From: Alcanivoracaceae bacterium
Lineage (GTDB): Bacteria > Pseudomonadota > Gammaproteobacteria > Xanthomonadales > Marinicellaceae
NCBI GenBank assembly: GCA_016744455.1
Contig: JADGEI010000005.1
Coordinates: 1 to 64,000 of the forward strand
Reading direction: 5' to 3'
Length of the DNA stretch: 64,000 nt
The position numbers and the translations under genes are program-made. Of this stretch, positions 37,355-46,218 are shown one piece after another; the first letter of the stretch is position 1; the number at the start of each line of letters is the position of its first letter. The notes beneath the pieces were generated by a model that was given only the letters and a program-made list of their open reading frames with translations, did no database searches and was not told the origin of the DNA.

Positions 37355-37401
37355 CCTCTTAATCTTTTACGTAAACTATTGGGTTTTTATTGTTCTAACA
37401 C

Positions 37402-37444
37402 ACTAGTTAAAACCATGCACTTTTAGTGCAAGGCTTTAACTAGT
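37402..37444. repeat. 43-nt imperfect palindrome
   Basis: The arms are ACTAGTTAAAACC (37402-37414) and GGCTTTAACTAGT (37432-37444), with one mismatch. An inner stem TGCAC/GTGCA closes the hairpin. It is the first of five hairpins within 310 bp and is not followed by a T-run. Confidence 0.75.
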
Positions 37445-37485
37445 ACACATGTGAGCTAACAAAATATTTTGAATTGAACTCTGTC

Positions 37486-37555
37486 ATTCCCTTGAAAAAG
37501 GGAATCCAGTTACTCGATAATGAAGAAGATAACATGTTACGGTATAATACCGTAA
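37486..37555. repeat. two adjacent palindromes
   Basis: ATTCCCTT (37486-37493) pairs with AAGGGAAT (37498-37505), a variant of the common extragenic ATTCCC...GGGAAT repeat. TTACGGTAT, A, ATACCGTAA (37537-37555) is a perfect 19-nt palindrome. Confidence 0.7.
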
Positions 37556-37566
37556 ATTCAGTCTAA

Positions 37567-37711
37567 GCCTATTTGTTCTTGGCAAGGCATTAGCATGAAG
37601 TCCTAGTCATTCTAAAGCAAGTGCTATTAACGCAGTCCAAGGGCGAATAGGCATATACCATTCATAATAAAATCAATGAGGTGAACTCATAGCTTAGTTT
37701 ATGATTTCACC
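37567..37711. repeat. 86-nt structured repeat plus second hairpin
   Basis: GCCTATTTGTTCTTGG (37567-37582) pairs with CCAAGGGCGAATAGGC (37637-37652) in 13 of 16 positions plus G-U pairs. Inner segments GCATTAGCA and TGCTATTAACGC can extend the stem. GGTGAACTCATA (37680-37691) pairs with TATGATTTCACC (37700-37711). No coding frame supports this region. It may be a non-autonomous repeat family. Confidence 0.6.
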
Positions 37712-37899
37712 CTGTTGGGACTTAAATGAGGCTCATCTCAGCACGGTTATTGCTTTGAGATAGAATGACTTACACTACAATATTATGCCATAGATACTCT
37801 GTTAATTATCAAGCCTAAATTTAAAACAAAGGAAAAAAACTAATGAGTTTCTTTCTCTACATCGGGTTCTAAGCTAAATTAAATAGTTCTATTTGGGTT

Positions 37900-38170
37900 T
37901 ATTAGTTTATTGACAATCTGTAGAACTTGGTTGCATCAAACTCGCTGTTGCCTTTAATCATTGAACCAATGGGCATTAATCGTTTTCATATAATGGCACA
38001 AATATCCTGTATTTTTTTCAACCCGTTATCATCTATCACGTGTTTGCCGAATAACAAAGTCCATATTTCAAGCAAAATGAGCTAAGACATAAGCATCTTG
38101 TGCATCAGTTTTTACGTGTTGATTTGGCTTTTGCATAGTCGTTGAGTCACACAAAAAGCTAGGGTTTATA
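37900..38170 (-). pseudogene. second IS110-family transposase relic
   Basis: Minus-strand translation near 38055-38160 gives STTMQKPNQHVKTDAQDAYVLAHFA, the IS110 block 'KTD.iDA..LA.fa', followed at once by a stop. Downstream, in other frames, LKKIQDICAII and RLMPIGSMIKG remain. It is heavily decayed and differs from the copy at 1.9 kb. It lies beside the palindrome cluster, and IS110-type elements often insert at such repeats. Confidence 0.6.
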
Positions 38171-38357
38171 GAAATTAATCAATTCGATACCAATCATGGA
38201 ATTAGAAAAACAAGGTTGATAAAGTAAGAAAATCATTTATTTGTATGAAGTGTTTATTTTAAAGAATTTAAATTTCAATAATTTTATTTGACATGCGATA
38301 GTAATACTATTATAGTTGCGTGCAGTGATATTGTTGGCAGAATTAGTATTAGGATTT

Positions 38358-39035
38358 ATGAAAAATTTACAATTACAAATTGATATAAGCCCTGAGCTGT
38401 ATTCAAAAAATCCAGATTCATCAGAACTTGGAAGAAAAATTATAAATAAAAGTATTGAAATGATAAATGATGTAGGGTTTGAAGCCTTTACATTTAAAAA
38501 GCTTGGTGCAGAGATAAGTTCACCTGAAAGCTCAGTATACCGATATTTTAATAACAAGCACATGTTGTTACTTTACCTTACTAGTTGGTATTGGACATGG
38601 GTTGATTATCAAATTGTATTTGCGACTACTAATGTTTCTTCGGCGAAGGAGAGGTTAAAACGTACCATTGTACTTTTAACTAAACCCGTAGTTGAAGATG
38701 ATTCAATAACCTTTGTTAATGAAATTTTATTATCCGAAATTATATTTTCGGAATCAATAAAAGCTTACCACACAATTGATGTTGATAAAGAAAACAAGAA
38801 AGGCTGTTTTAAAGCCTATAAGAGTGTTGTTAAAAGAGTAGGTGATATGGTCTTAGAAATAGATCCTCATTTCATCTATCCGCATATGCTGATATCAACT
38901 GTAATTGAAGGTGCCCATCATCAAAAATATTTTGCCGAACATTTACCTGCATTAACTGATTTACAAAACGACAATAATTCAATAACACATTTTTATACAG
39001 ATTTAGTATTTAACTTTTTAGAGAAAAAAACATGA
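38358..39035 (+). CDS. TetR-family regulator of a SulP-carbonic anhydrase operon
   Basis: The protein has about 225 residues. An N-terminal helix-turn-helix (about 30-70) has INDVGFEAFTFKKLGAEISSPESSVYRYFNNKHMLL, the TetR pattern. The C-terminal ligand/dimer domain is not recognisable. ATG 38358 follows AGGA and is preferred to an upstream in-frame start at 38316. Its stop overlaps the sulP ATG (ATGA). It is first in the operon, so it may regulate its own transcript. Confidence 0.82.
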   Translation: MKNLQLQIDISPELYSKNPDSSELGRKIINKSIEMINDVGFEAFTFKKLGAEISSPESSVYRYFNNKHMLLLYLTSWYWTWVDYQIVFATTNVSSAKERLKRTIVLLTKPVVEDDSITFVNEILLSEIIFSESIKAYHTIDVDKENKKGCFKAYKSVVKRVGDMVLEIDPHFIYPHMLISTVIEGAHHQKYFAEHLPALTDLQNDNNSITHFYTDLVFNFLEKKT

Positions 39036-40885
39036 AAAATTACTTTGATTTTAGCCACTTAAAAGGCGATTTATTTGGTGGCATAACGGCGGGAATTGTT
39101 GCTTTGCCTTTGGCATTAGCATTTGGCGTAAGTTCAGGGCTTGGCCCAAGCGCAGGATTGTATGGTGCCATATTTGTTGGTTTTTTTGCTGCATTATTCG
39201 GCGGGACCAATACACAAATATCCGGACCAACGGCTCCAATGACCGCAATTAGTATGGTTGTAATTGCAGGAATTTTGGCAGGGTTTGAAGGCGATGTAAC
39301 TAAGGCCTTACCTGTTATGTTAACCGTATTTCTATTGGCAGGGTTAATGCAAATAGGACTTGGTTTTTTAGGGCTGGGTAGATACATAAAATATATTCCA
39401 TACCCAGTTGTATCTGGATTTATGACGGCAATAGGCGTGATTATTTTGGTAACACAAATTCTTCCATCTGTAGGATACTATCCAAAAGAAGACATAGCAT
39501 TTGTTGATCAATTTAAACCCTTTGCGGAAGAATCATTGCTTGAAGGCATATTAAAAGATGAAGCAGGTGAAGGAATTATGGTACTTGAAACCTTTAAGGA
39601 AACAATTGCACGAGCTGGAGAAATAACGTCAGAGCAAATATTGATGGAGTCACAATCTTTAGCTAACAGTGCATCATCCGGTGTTATTGGTTCATTTAAA
39701 GTGTTACCAAAAGCATTATCCAATATAAATTGGATAGAGCTTTCTTTGGCTTTGGCTACAATTATTATTGTCTTTGGGTTTAAACGTATAACAAATAAAG
39801 TACCAAGTGAGCTAGTTGCCTTGTTAGTTGTTTCTGGAATCGCCTATGGTTTTAGTTTAGATTATCGCTCAATTGAACAGATACCAAGTGGATTACCTGT
39901 TGCACATATGGATATATTTACTGAGTTTAGTCTCAGTAGCATTACGCCTTATATTTTCACAGCACTTACCCTTGCATTACTAGGTGCTATCGATTCATTA
40001 CTAACGGCAGTTGTAGCTGATAACATGACAAAAACAAAACATAAACCAAATAAAGAGCTAGTTGGACAAGGTATTGGTAATTCAATTGGTGCTATTTTTG
40101 GCGGTTTACCAGGAGCTGGAGCGACCATCAGAACAGTGGTTAATATTAATGCTGGTGGTAAAACGCGTATTTCAGGAATGATTGCAGGTGTCTTATTGTT
40201 AGTGATATTGTTAGCATTAGGTCCAGTTGCCTCACAAATTCCTGCTGCCGTTTTGGCTGGATTGCTAGTAACTGTTGGTATCGGCGTAATGGACTATAAA
40301 GGCCTTAAGGCAATACCATATATGCCACGACCTGAAGTGTTGATAATGATAGTGGTATTAGTCTTGTCTTCTGTTTGGAACCTAGTTTATGCTGTTGGCA
40401 TTGGTCTTGTTATTGCATCACTTATGTTTATGCAAAAGATTGGTGATTTAACCGCTGAAAAATCTGATGTTAAGTCATTAAGTAAAGAAAAAGCATGGGA
40501 TGATGAAAGTGAGTTTCCAGAAGATCTAAAAGAAAGTGTCTTTATTAAACACATAAAGGGGCCTTTGTTTTTTGGTTCAACTAGCGACTTTCAGGCTTTG
40601 TCTGAACAAATTCCTGAGTCAGCATGTACAGTTATCATACGTATGGACAAAATGCCGTATATGGATCAATCTGGATTATATGCGATGGAAGATGTTCTTA
40701 TTGATTTAGTTAATAAAGGAATGAATATATTAATTGTACATATTGATGAACAACCAAAATACATGCTTGAACGGATAGATATTATTCCTGACTTAGTATC
40801 GCCAGATAAGATATTTGATGATTTTGATGTATGCTTGGATTGGATAAAATCACATAAATTAGAACTTTGCGAGAAAAAGAAATGA
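39032..40885 (+). CDS. SulP-family anion (probable bicarbonate) transporter
   Basis: The protein has 617 residues with about 12-14 membrane helices. The early SulP signature GGITAGIVALPLALAFGVSSGLGP is clear, with GGTNTQISGPTAPMTA and GLPGAGATIRTVVNINAGG later. A C-terminal STAS domain (about 500-600) has IRMDKMPYMDQSGLYAMEDVL. An unusual hydrophilic insert of about 75 residues (about 155-230) interrupts the helices. The carbonic anhydrase gene downstream overlaps its stop, which points to bicarbonate or CO2 handling. Confidence 0.88.
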   Translation: MKNYFDFSHLKGDLFGGITAGIVALPLALAFGVSSGLGPSAGLYGAIFVGFFAALFGGTNTQISGPTAPMTAISMVVIAGILAGFEGDVTKALPVMLTVFLLAGLMQIGLGFLGLGRYIKYIPYPVVSGFMTAIGVIILVTQILPSVGYYPKEDIAFVDQFKPFAEESLLEGILKDEAGEGIMVLETFKETIARAGEITSEQILMESQSLANSASSGVIGSFKVLPKALSNINWIELSLALATIIIVFGFKRITNKVPSELVALLVVSGIAYGFSLDYRSIEQIPSGLPVAHMDIFTEFSLSSITPYIFTALTLALLGAIDSLLTAVVADNMTKTKHKPNKELVGQGIGNSIGAIFGGLPGAGATIRTVVNINAGGKTRISGMIAGVLLLVILLALGPVASQIPAAVLAGLLVTVGIGVMDYKGLKAIPYMPRPEVLIMIVVLVLSSVWNLVYAVGIGLVIASLMFMQKIGDLTAEKSDVKSLSKEKAWDDESEFPEDLKESVFIKHIKGPLFFGSTSDFQALSEQIPESACTVIIRMDKMPYMDQSGLYAMEDVLIDLVNKGMNILIVHIDEQPKYMLERIDIIPDLVSPDKIFDDFDVCLDWIKSHKLELCEKKK

Positions 40886-41493
40886 AAACACAAACTAAAG
40901 AAATACAAAAAAACTTAACGCCAAAAAATGCTCATGATATCTTAGTCGAAGGCAATAAACGGTTTGTACAAAATTTAAAAGCACAACGAAACTTGCAAGA
41001 ACAAGTATTTGAAACCAGCCAAGGTCAATTTCCTTTTGCCGTTGTTTTAAGTTGTATAGATTCACGAGTTCCTGCAGAGTTAGTGTTTGATCAAGGAATC
41101 GGTGATATATTTAGTGTCCGTATTGCTGGCAATATTGTTAATGATGATATTCTAGGGTCTATGGAGTACGCCTGTAAAGTAGCAGGGTCTAAGATTGTAG
41201 TGGTTATGGGGCACAGTAAATGTGGTGCAGTGACTGCTGCTTGCAATCATGTTGAACTTGGTAACATTACAACATTGCTCAATAAGATAAAACCGGTAGT
41301 TGATAAAGTTAACGTCAGACCGGAAGATATGACTGATGAAATTATTGAAGATGTGGCTCATTTAAATGTTGAACATTCAATAGAAATAATTAAAAACAAA
41401 AGTGCTATTTTAGCTGAAATGGAGCAAAATGGTGAAATTGAAATTGTTGGTGCTATGTACGATGTGACAACAGGAATGGTAGATTTTCTCTAA
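40882..41493 (+). CDS. beta-class carbonic anhydrase
   Basis: The protein has about 203 residues. Zinc ligands and dyad are in CIDSRVPAE (Cys, Asp-Arg pair) and GHSKCGAV (His, Cys). It interconverts CO2 and bicarbonate in the cytosol. ATG 40882 overlaps the sulP stop (ATGA) and is preferred to the TTG at 40867. The sulP-carbonic anhydrase pairing occurs in many marine bacteria. Confidence 0.93.
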   Translation: MKTQTKEIQKNLTPKNAHDILVEGNKRFVQNLKAQRNLQEQVFETSQGQFPFAVVLSCIDSRVPAELVFDQGIGDIFSVRIAGNIVNDDILGSMEYACKVAGSKIVVVMGHSKCGAVTAACNHVELGNITTLLNKIKPVVDKVNVRPEDMTDEIIEDVAHLNVEHSIEIIKNKSAILAEMEQNGEIEIVGAMYDVTTGMVDFL

Positions 41494-41520
41494 TATAATT
41501 CTTTGTCTAACTGAAATAAA

Positions 41521-41560
41521 AAAGGTTGGTATTGCTAAAAGCATTAACCAACCTTTTTTT
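41521..41560. terminator. terminator between convergent genes
   Basis: AAAGGTTGGT (41521-41530) pairs with ACCAACCTTT (41547-41556), with A-rich sequence on the left and a T-run on the right. It can act for the carbonic anhydrase gene and for the leftward porin gene. Confidence 0.85.
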
Positions 41561-41586
41561 ATGTGTGGATTATTAAAATTTTTCTA

Positions 41587-43050
41587 TTAAAAAGAAACAT
41601 CCCATTGAAATCTAACGCGATTATCTGATACGCGCATACCTAATAAGCCATCATCAAGTTGAAGGTGAGAATAATCTAAAGTCAGTTTATTATTATGGTC
41701 ATTAATAAAATAGTTAATGGCACTTGAATACTCTTTACGCGTATTGGTTAAATTAATATCTGTTTTATTTGGTTCATCAACAAAGGCATAGCGAAATGCA
41801 AATTCCATTTTTTTAGGTACCACTGGGAACAAATCGTTAAAGAAATAGCCGGCTTGTGCATAACCACCAGTCAATTCACTTCTTGTATTGTTGACATTGT
41901 CTTTAACTTTCTTTTTATGGAATTCTTGTTGCCACGCAAATCCGCGCCATTTAAAAGCAGTTTCTTGAACAAATTGATCTATTTCAAATTGCCCTCTCAC
42001 GGCATCTGATACTGAATCAAATCCATCTAGGTTCCCACAACCGCTTGAAGACCATCGTGTACACCTCCCTTTTGTTGATGAACTGGCAAAGGCTAATGTT
42101 CCAGCAGCATCTTCTGTATAACCCGTATCAGATTGACGCCATTTTAATTCGCGGCCTAAGAAATTCCACTGCAAGCGAGCCATATATAACATTTTACTGT
42201 CATCATTTTTGACACCGCGACCTTCGCCATTAAAGAGACCTAGGTAGTAGTTTAGATCAGTATGACTTTCGGGAAATAAACGGCCAAATGCCATAACACC
42301 AACTTGACGGTCAACTGTGAAAATTCGATTAGCGATTGACCTCTCAACAAATGTTTGTCGACCAGATGAGTCAACACGTTCACGGTTATAATTTATTTTC
42401 CATTGCCCTGCACGGAATGAGAGCCAATCGTATTTGTCTAAAGTGATACGCCAATCAATTAACCTAGAACTGGCTTTAGTAGAACTGTCTGATGTACTGC
42501 GAGTAGGCTGTAAATCAACCTCAAAATAGTATTTTAACCAGGGTTTATAGCCGTGCCCACCAATTTTCATTCGAGCTCGTCTTAATTCAAAACTGCTTTC
42601 ATCTCCAGCTGAGAAATGACTCACTTGACGCGGATCTGAACGGTACGGATCAGTTAAGCGCATTTGTGCTCGCCATTGGAGGTTTGTTGACCAGTTGCCA
42701 TCACTACTTTTTACTGATAGGCCTTTTTTAGTAAATCCAAGAGTAACTGAATTATCTTTTTTAGTTGCCTTGGCCAACTTTTCAGTTTCACCTTTTTTCT
42801 CATTGGTTAATAGAATTGGAGGTGTTTTAACATCAACTTTAGGTTTAAGAGTTGTCAGTTCATTTTTGCTAATGATGCCTTTGTCAAATAATAGTTGCTC
42901 AATCGTTAAACCTGAGTCTAATTTTTTTAAATCTTCAAGTGAAATAACGCCCTTTTTCAAGAGAAGGTTTCTTAATTTAAATGAGTCTTCAGCATGAACT
43001 GGTGATATTAAAAGAATTACTAGGGATAAAAAAAGTATTATATTTTTCAT
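41587..43050 (-). CDS. OprO/OprP-type phosphate-selective porin
   Basis: The protein has 487 residues with a signal peptide (about 1-20, ending VHA). Two short N-terminal repeats read LLKKGVISLEDLKKL and LFDKGIISKNELTTL. The OprO/P barrel follows (FELRRARMKIGGHGYKPWLKYYFEVDL, LSFRAGQWKINYNRERVDSSG, QWDVSF at the C-terminus). The family forms anion channels for phosphate or polyphosphate in Pseudomonas. A PhoB box at 43097-43114 lies upstream on the same strand, so it probably joins the Pho regulon, though it is about 28 kb from pstS. Confidence 0.88.
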   Translation of the reverse strand: MKNIILFLSLVILLISPVHAEDSFKLRNLLLKKGVISLEDLKKLDSGLTIEQLLFDKGIISKNELTTLKPKVDVKTPPILLTNEKKGETEKLAKATKKDNSVTLGFTKKGLSVKSSDGNWSTNLQWRAQMRLTDPYRSDPRQVSHFSAGDESSFELRRARMKIGGHGYKPWLKYYFEVDLQPTRSTSDSSTKASSRLIDWRITLDKYDWLSFRAGQWKINYNRERVDSSGRQTFVERSIANRIFTVDRQVGVMAFGRLFPESHTDLNYYLGLFNGEGRGVKNDDSKMLYMARLQWNFLGRELKWRQSDTGYTEDAAGTLAFASSSTKGRCTRWSSSGCGNLDGFDSVSDAVRGQFEIDQFVQETAFKWRGFAWQQEFHKKKVKDNVNNTRSELTGGYAQAGYFFNDLFPVVPKKMEFAFRYAFVDEPNKTDINLTNTRKEYSSAINYFINDHNNKLTLDYSHLQLDDGLLGMRVSDNRVRFQWDVSF

Positions 43051-43096
43051 AAGTGTAATAGTTATTAATTTAAAAATGCATTTTACTAGGTGGATT

Positions 43097-43114
43097 ATGA
43101 CAAAATAATGACAA
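43097..43114 (-). promoter_or_regulatory. Pho box upstream of the porin gene
   Basis: Read on the minus strand, TTGTCAT (43108-43114), TATT, TTGTCAT (43097-43103). The two half-sites are identical and each differs from CTGTCAT at one base. The box ends 46 bp before the start codon. Confidence 0.85.
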
Positions 43115-43173
43115 TTATGAAAATTATAATAATTTATTGTAATTTTTCAGGTAAGAATAGAATTTAAAAGATG

Positions 43174-45327
43174 TTATTTTAAATGTTTGATAAAATATTG
43201 GCTAATGGTTTTCCACACATGTTTTTGTGGTTTTTCACCACTGATTCCGTGTTTGGCACCAGGGTAGATCATGCTGTCAAATAGTATGCCTTCATCTTGT
43301 AAGGTTTTAAAGAGTCTAGTTGAATTTGTGAATAAGACATTGTCATCCGCCATACCATGAATGACCAATAATGGTTTTTTTATATTCTTTACATCATCAA
43401 ACACGGCAGTCTTTTGGTAACCTAATTTATTAAGTTGTGGTGTTGACATATAACGTTCGGTATAGAAGGTATCATAGAGTTTATAATCAGTTACTGGTGC
43501 AACGGCGACACCTAGGGCAAAAACATTGGTTTTAGTCATGGCTTTTAGTGCCATAAAACCCCCATAAGACCAGCCAAATATACCAATTTTGTTTGTATCA
43601 ATAAAGGTACGGGTTTTTAGGTATTCTACTCCTACCAACTGGTCCTGTATTTCGACTTTACCCATGTGTTTGTAAAGAGCTGACTCAAACGTTAAGCCGC
43701 GACGAGCACTACCTCGATTATCTAATGCAAAGACTACAAAACCTTGTTGTGCCATGTATTGATCGATAAAATGCCCCCAACTATTGGTTACAACTTGGGC
43801 GTGTGGGCCACCGTATGTATAGTGAAATACGGGATATTTTTTCTTGGGATTAAAATTTAATGGTTTAGTAAGGCGGTAATGCAATAAATGACCATCATCG
43901 CTGCTTAACTTACCAAACTCTGTCTTTTGATGTTTATCTATATATGGGTAATAAGGGTGGTTTTTATCGATGGTATTGTCATTTAATACAGTTAATATTT
44001 TACCTGTAATATCGTGTAAGCTGGTATGCGTAGGTTGGTCTCTGTTTGACCAATTATCTATATAAAATTGTGCAGTATTGTCAACTGTAATTTCATGCCA
44101 TCCAACTTTACTCGTTAGTTGATGCACTTCATTGTTAGATAGGTTCAGTGAGTACAGGTGTTTTTCTGTAGCTGATTTTTTACTGGCGGTAAAGTAAAGT
44201 AATTTTTCATCTTCATTAATAGTCTCTATGGAGTCAACAATCCAATTACCTTGTGTTAATTGGGTTACACGTTTTCCTTTATTAGTATAATGATAAAGGT
44301 GTTTAAAACCATCACGTTCAGATGCCCATATAAAAGAACCGTCTTTTAAGAAAAATAAGTCATTATGGAGATTAAGCCATGTTTTGCTTTTTTCTTTCAA
44401 CACCGTATGGCTATTGGACTTTAGGTCGGTAAAGTTTAAATCCATTTGTTGTTGGTTACGACTCATTACTTGATATGAAAGTTGTTGACTATTGGGCAAC
44501 CATTGGACACGCGTTAAATAGATGTCGTTATTTTCACCTAAGTCGATGGGTTGAGCTGTCATGTTTTTGATGTTAAGAATTACAAGTTTAACGATGACAT
44601 TAGGCTCACCAGTATAAGGGTAACGTTGCTTAACTATTTCGATGTTTTCTGCGTTGATTTCATACCTTTGGGTTATTGCAACAGGCGATTCATCTACTTG
44701 AATGTAGGCTATTTTTTCATCATCATCGGACCACCAATAACCGGTGTCTCTATCCATTTCTTCTTGAGCAACAAACTCAGCCATGCCATTTTTGATGGTT
44801 TTTTCACCGTCGAAAGTTAGTTGTTTCACCTGGTTTTGTTCTAGCTCCACGAGGTAGATATTCTGATTGCGAATAAATGAAACATAGTTTCCATTTGGGG
44901 AAAACCGTGCATCAGTATCATAGTCATCTGAATCGGTTATTTGCAATACTTTTAATGTTTCGAGGTTATAGACAAATAAATCGCCATTTAATGGGAATAA
45001 AATTTGTTTACCATCTTTCGCCCATGAATATTCGATAATACCTGATAAGCTTGCGGTTCTTTGGCGTTCACGTCGTGCTTTCTCTTCAGCAGATAACTTT
45101 TCACCAGTTGGGATAAGAATTTGAGAGTCAACAAGTAAATGTTTGTGCGCTGACTCGATATTGTATTCCCATAAATCAAATTGGTCTTTGTTGCCTACCT
45201 TGCTTTGTAGAAAAGTTACAGATTTACCAGTGGGTGAAAATTTAACAGAGCGCATAACAGTTCCTTCGAGACTAGGGGAAGAAAAAATACGATCTATAGT
45301 GAGCAGTTTTTTATTAAGTTTTGACAT
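43174..45327 (-). CDS. dipeptidyl peptidase IV-like S9 protease
   Basis: The protein has 717 residues. The N-terminal beta-propeller (about 25-460) includes the DPP4 double-Glu helix FVAQEEMDRDTGYWWS. The C-terminal hydrolase has nucleophile Ser in GIFGWSYGGFMALK, Asp in HGMADDNVLF, and His in YPGAKHGISG. It removes Xaa-Pro dipeptides. No signal peptide is visible, so a cytosolic location is likely, unlike many secreted relatives. An internal start was looked for but none adds a signal peptide. Confidence 0.9.
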   Translation of the reverse strand: MSKLNKKLLTIDRIFSSPSLEGTVMRSVKFSPTGKSVTFLQSKVGNKDQFDLWEYNIESAHKHLLVDSQILIPTGEKLSAEEKARRERQRTASLSGIIEYSWAKDGKQILFPLNGDLFVYNLETLKVLQITDSDDYDTDARFSPNGNYVSFIRNQNIYLVELEQNQVKQLTFDGEKTIKNGMAEFVAQEEMDRDTGYWWSDDDEKIAYIQVDESPVAITQRYEINAENIEIVKQRYPYTGEPNVIVKLVILNIKNMTAQPIDLGENNDIYLTRVQWLPNSQQLSYQVMSRNQQQMDLNFTDLKSNSHTVLKEKSKTWLNLHNDLFFLKDGSFIWASERDGFKHLYHYTNKGKRVTQLTQGNWIVDSIETINEDEKLLYFTASKKSATEKHLYSLNLSNNEVHQLTSKVGWHEITVDNTAQFYIDNWSNRDQPTHTSLHDITGKILTVLNDNTIDKNHPYYPYIDKHQKTEFGKLSSDDGHLLHYRLTKPLNFNPKKKYPVFHYTYGGPHAQVVTNSWGHFIDQYMAQQGFVVFALDNRGSARRGLTFESALYKHMGKVEIQDQLVGVEYLKTRTFIDTNKIGIFGWSYGGFMALKAMTKTNVFALGVAVAPVTDYKLYDTFYTERYMSTPQLNKLGYQKTAVFDDVKNIKKPLLVIHGMADDNVLFTNSTRLFKTLQDEGILFDSMIYPGAKHGISGEKPQKHVWKTISQYFIKHLK

Positions 45328-45608
45328 AGTGATATAATGTTATGAGCATAGTTTCAGTGAGAAATATATCACAGAGCACTTGTCTGATTAAGCGACTAAA
45401 GAAAAATGTGAGAAATTTTATCTAAAAGCTGGTCAATTTATTCATACTAAAGCTAAATGGTACTTATCGTCGTGCTAGTATTTGGAATTCCCTTCAATAT
45501 TTTTCAACCTTGTTAGATTTATACAACAATACCTAAAAAACAAAAAAGCCCAATAAAGGGCTTTTTAAGAGCTTTGAAAATCTACTCTTGATCAAGTATT
45601 GCCAGGTT
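45328..45608. other. gene-poor spacer with one terminator
   Basis: No gene is visible. A short stretch at about 45425-45500 reads weakly like coding (for example GQFIHTKAKWYLSSC then stop), but I cannot assign it. The terminator at 45543-45566 is described separately. Confidence 0.4.
45543..45566 (-). terminator. terminator after the DUF4252 gene
   Basis: AAAAAGCCC (45543-45551) pairs with GGGCTTTTT (45558-45566) around a 6-nt loop, and a T-run follows when read leftward. It lies downstream of the leftward DUF4252 gene. Confidence 0.85.
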
Positions 45609-46127
45609 CTAAATGTCTAAGACATCTTCAATATCCACATCAAACTCTTCAGAAATCTGTGCAAGTTGTTTTAAATCAACTTCACCATCTAAACTAATAA
45701 TAACCAATTCATCATCTTCCATTACAATAATCATGGCATCTTGCAGAAATTGATCATTAACTTTAGCGAGTATATTAACCGTTTCACTGCCTTCTTTAAC
45801 CGTAACTAATTTCTCATAGCCAAGTGACGATAATTTGCTAACTTGGTTCACTATTTTTTTTGTGACTTTATTTACATTAACATTTTCATTTAACTCATAA
45901 ACAGCAACTCGCACTTTATTGAGTCCAGCCATAAGTGCGTTCGCTTCTTTTGCATCGTCATCATCAGAAAAGGCTAATATGGTTTTAATAATACCAATGC
46001 CTAAGTTGATATTCACTTTTGGATCAGAACCTACGATATCATTAACTTCATCAATAAATGACTTAGCTAAAGCAATATTAACAGCTAATGTGGATAAAAT
46101 AAGTAGTGTTATAAATAGTTTTTTCAT
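45609..46127 (-). CDS. DUF4252 secreted protein
   Basis: The protein has about 172 residues with a signal peptide (about 1-21, ending ALAK). A small alpha/beta domain typical of DUF4252 has VRVAVYELNENVNVNKVTKKIV and DAMIIVMEDDELVIISLDGEVDLKQLAQISEE. It is acidic at its end. Function is unknown. ATG 46127 is chosen because AGGAAAC sits directly upstream. Confidence 0.8.
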   Translation of the reverse strand: MKKLFITLLILSTLAVNIALAKSFIDEVNDIVGSDPKVNINLGIGIIKTILAFSDDDDAKEANALMAGLNKVRVAVYELNENVNVNKVTKKIVNQVSKLSSLGYEKLVTVKEGSETVNILAKVNDQFLQDAMIIVMEDDELVIISLDGEVDLKQLAQISEEFDVDIEDVLDI

Positions 46128-46218
46128 GTGTTTCCTCATTTGTTAGAATTACTTAAATAACGAAGCACTTTAATAAATGTTACTTTTTTGTTATTATCTT
46201 TTGTGCGAGGACAAAATA

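Noticed and set aside
45425-45500. Possible transposase fragment
   Set aside because: The reading frame is short and has no recognisable motif, so I left it as spacer.
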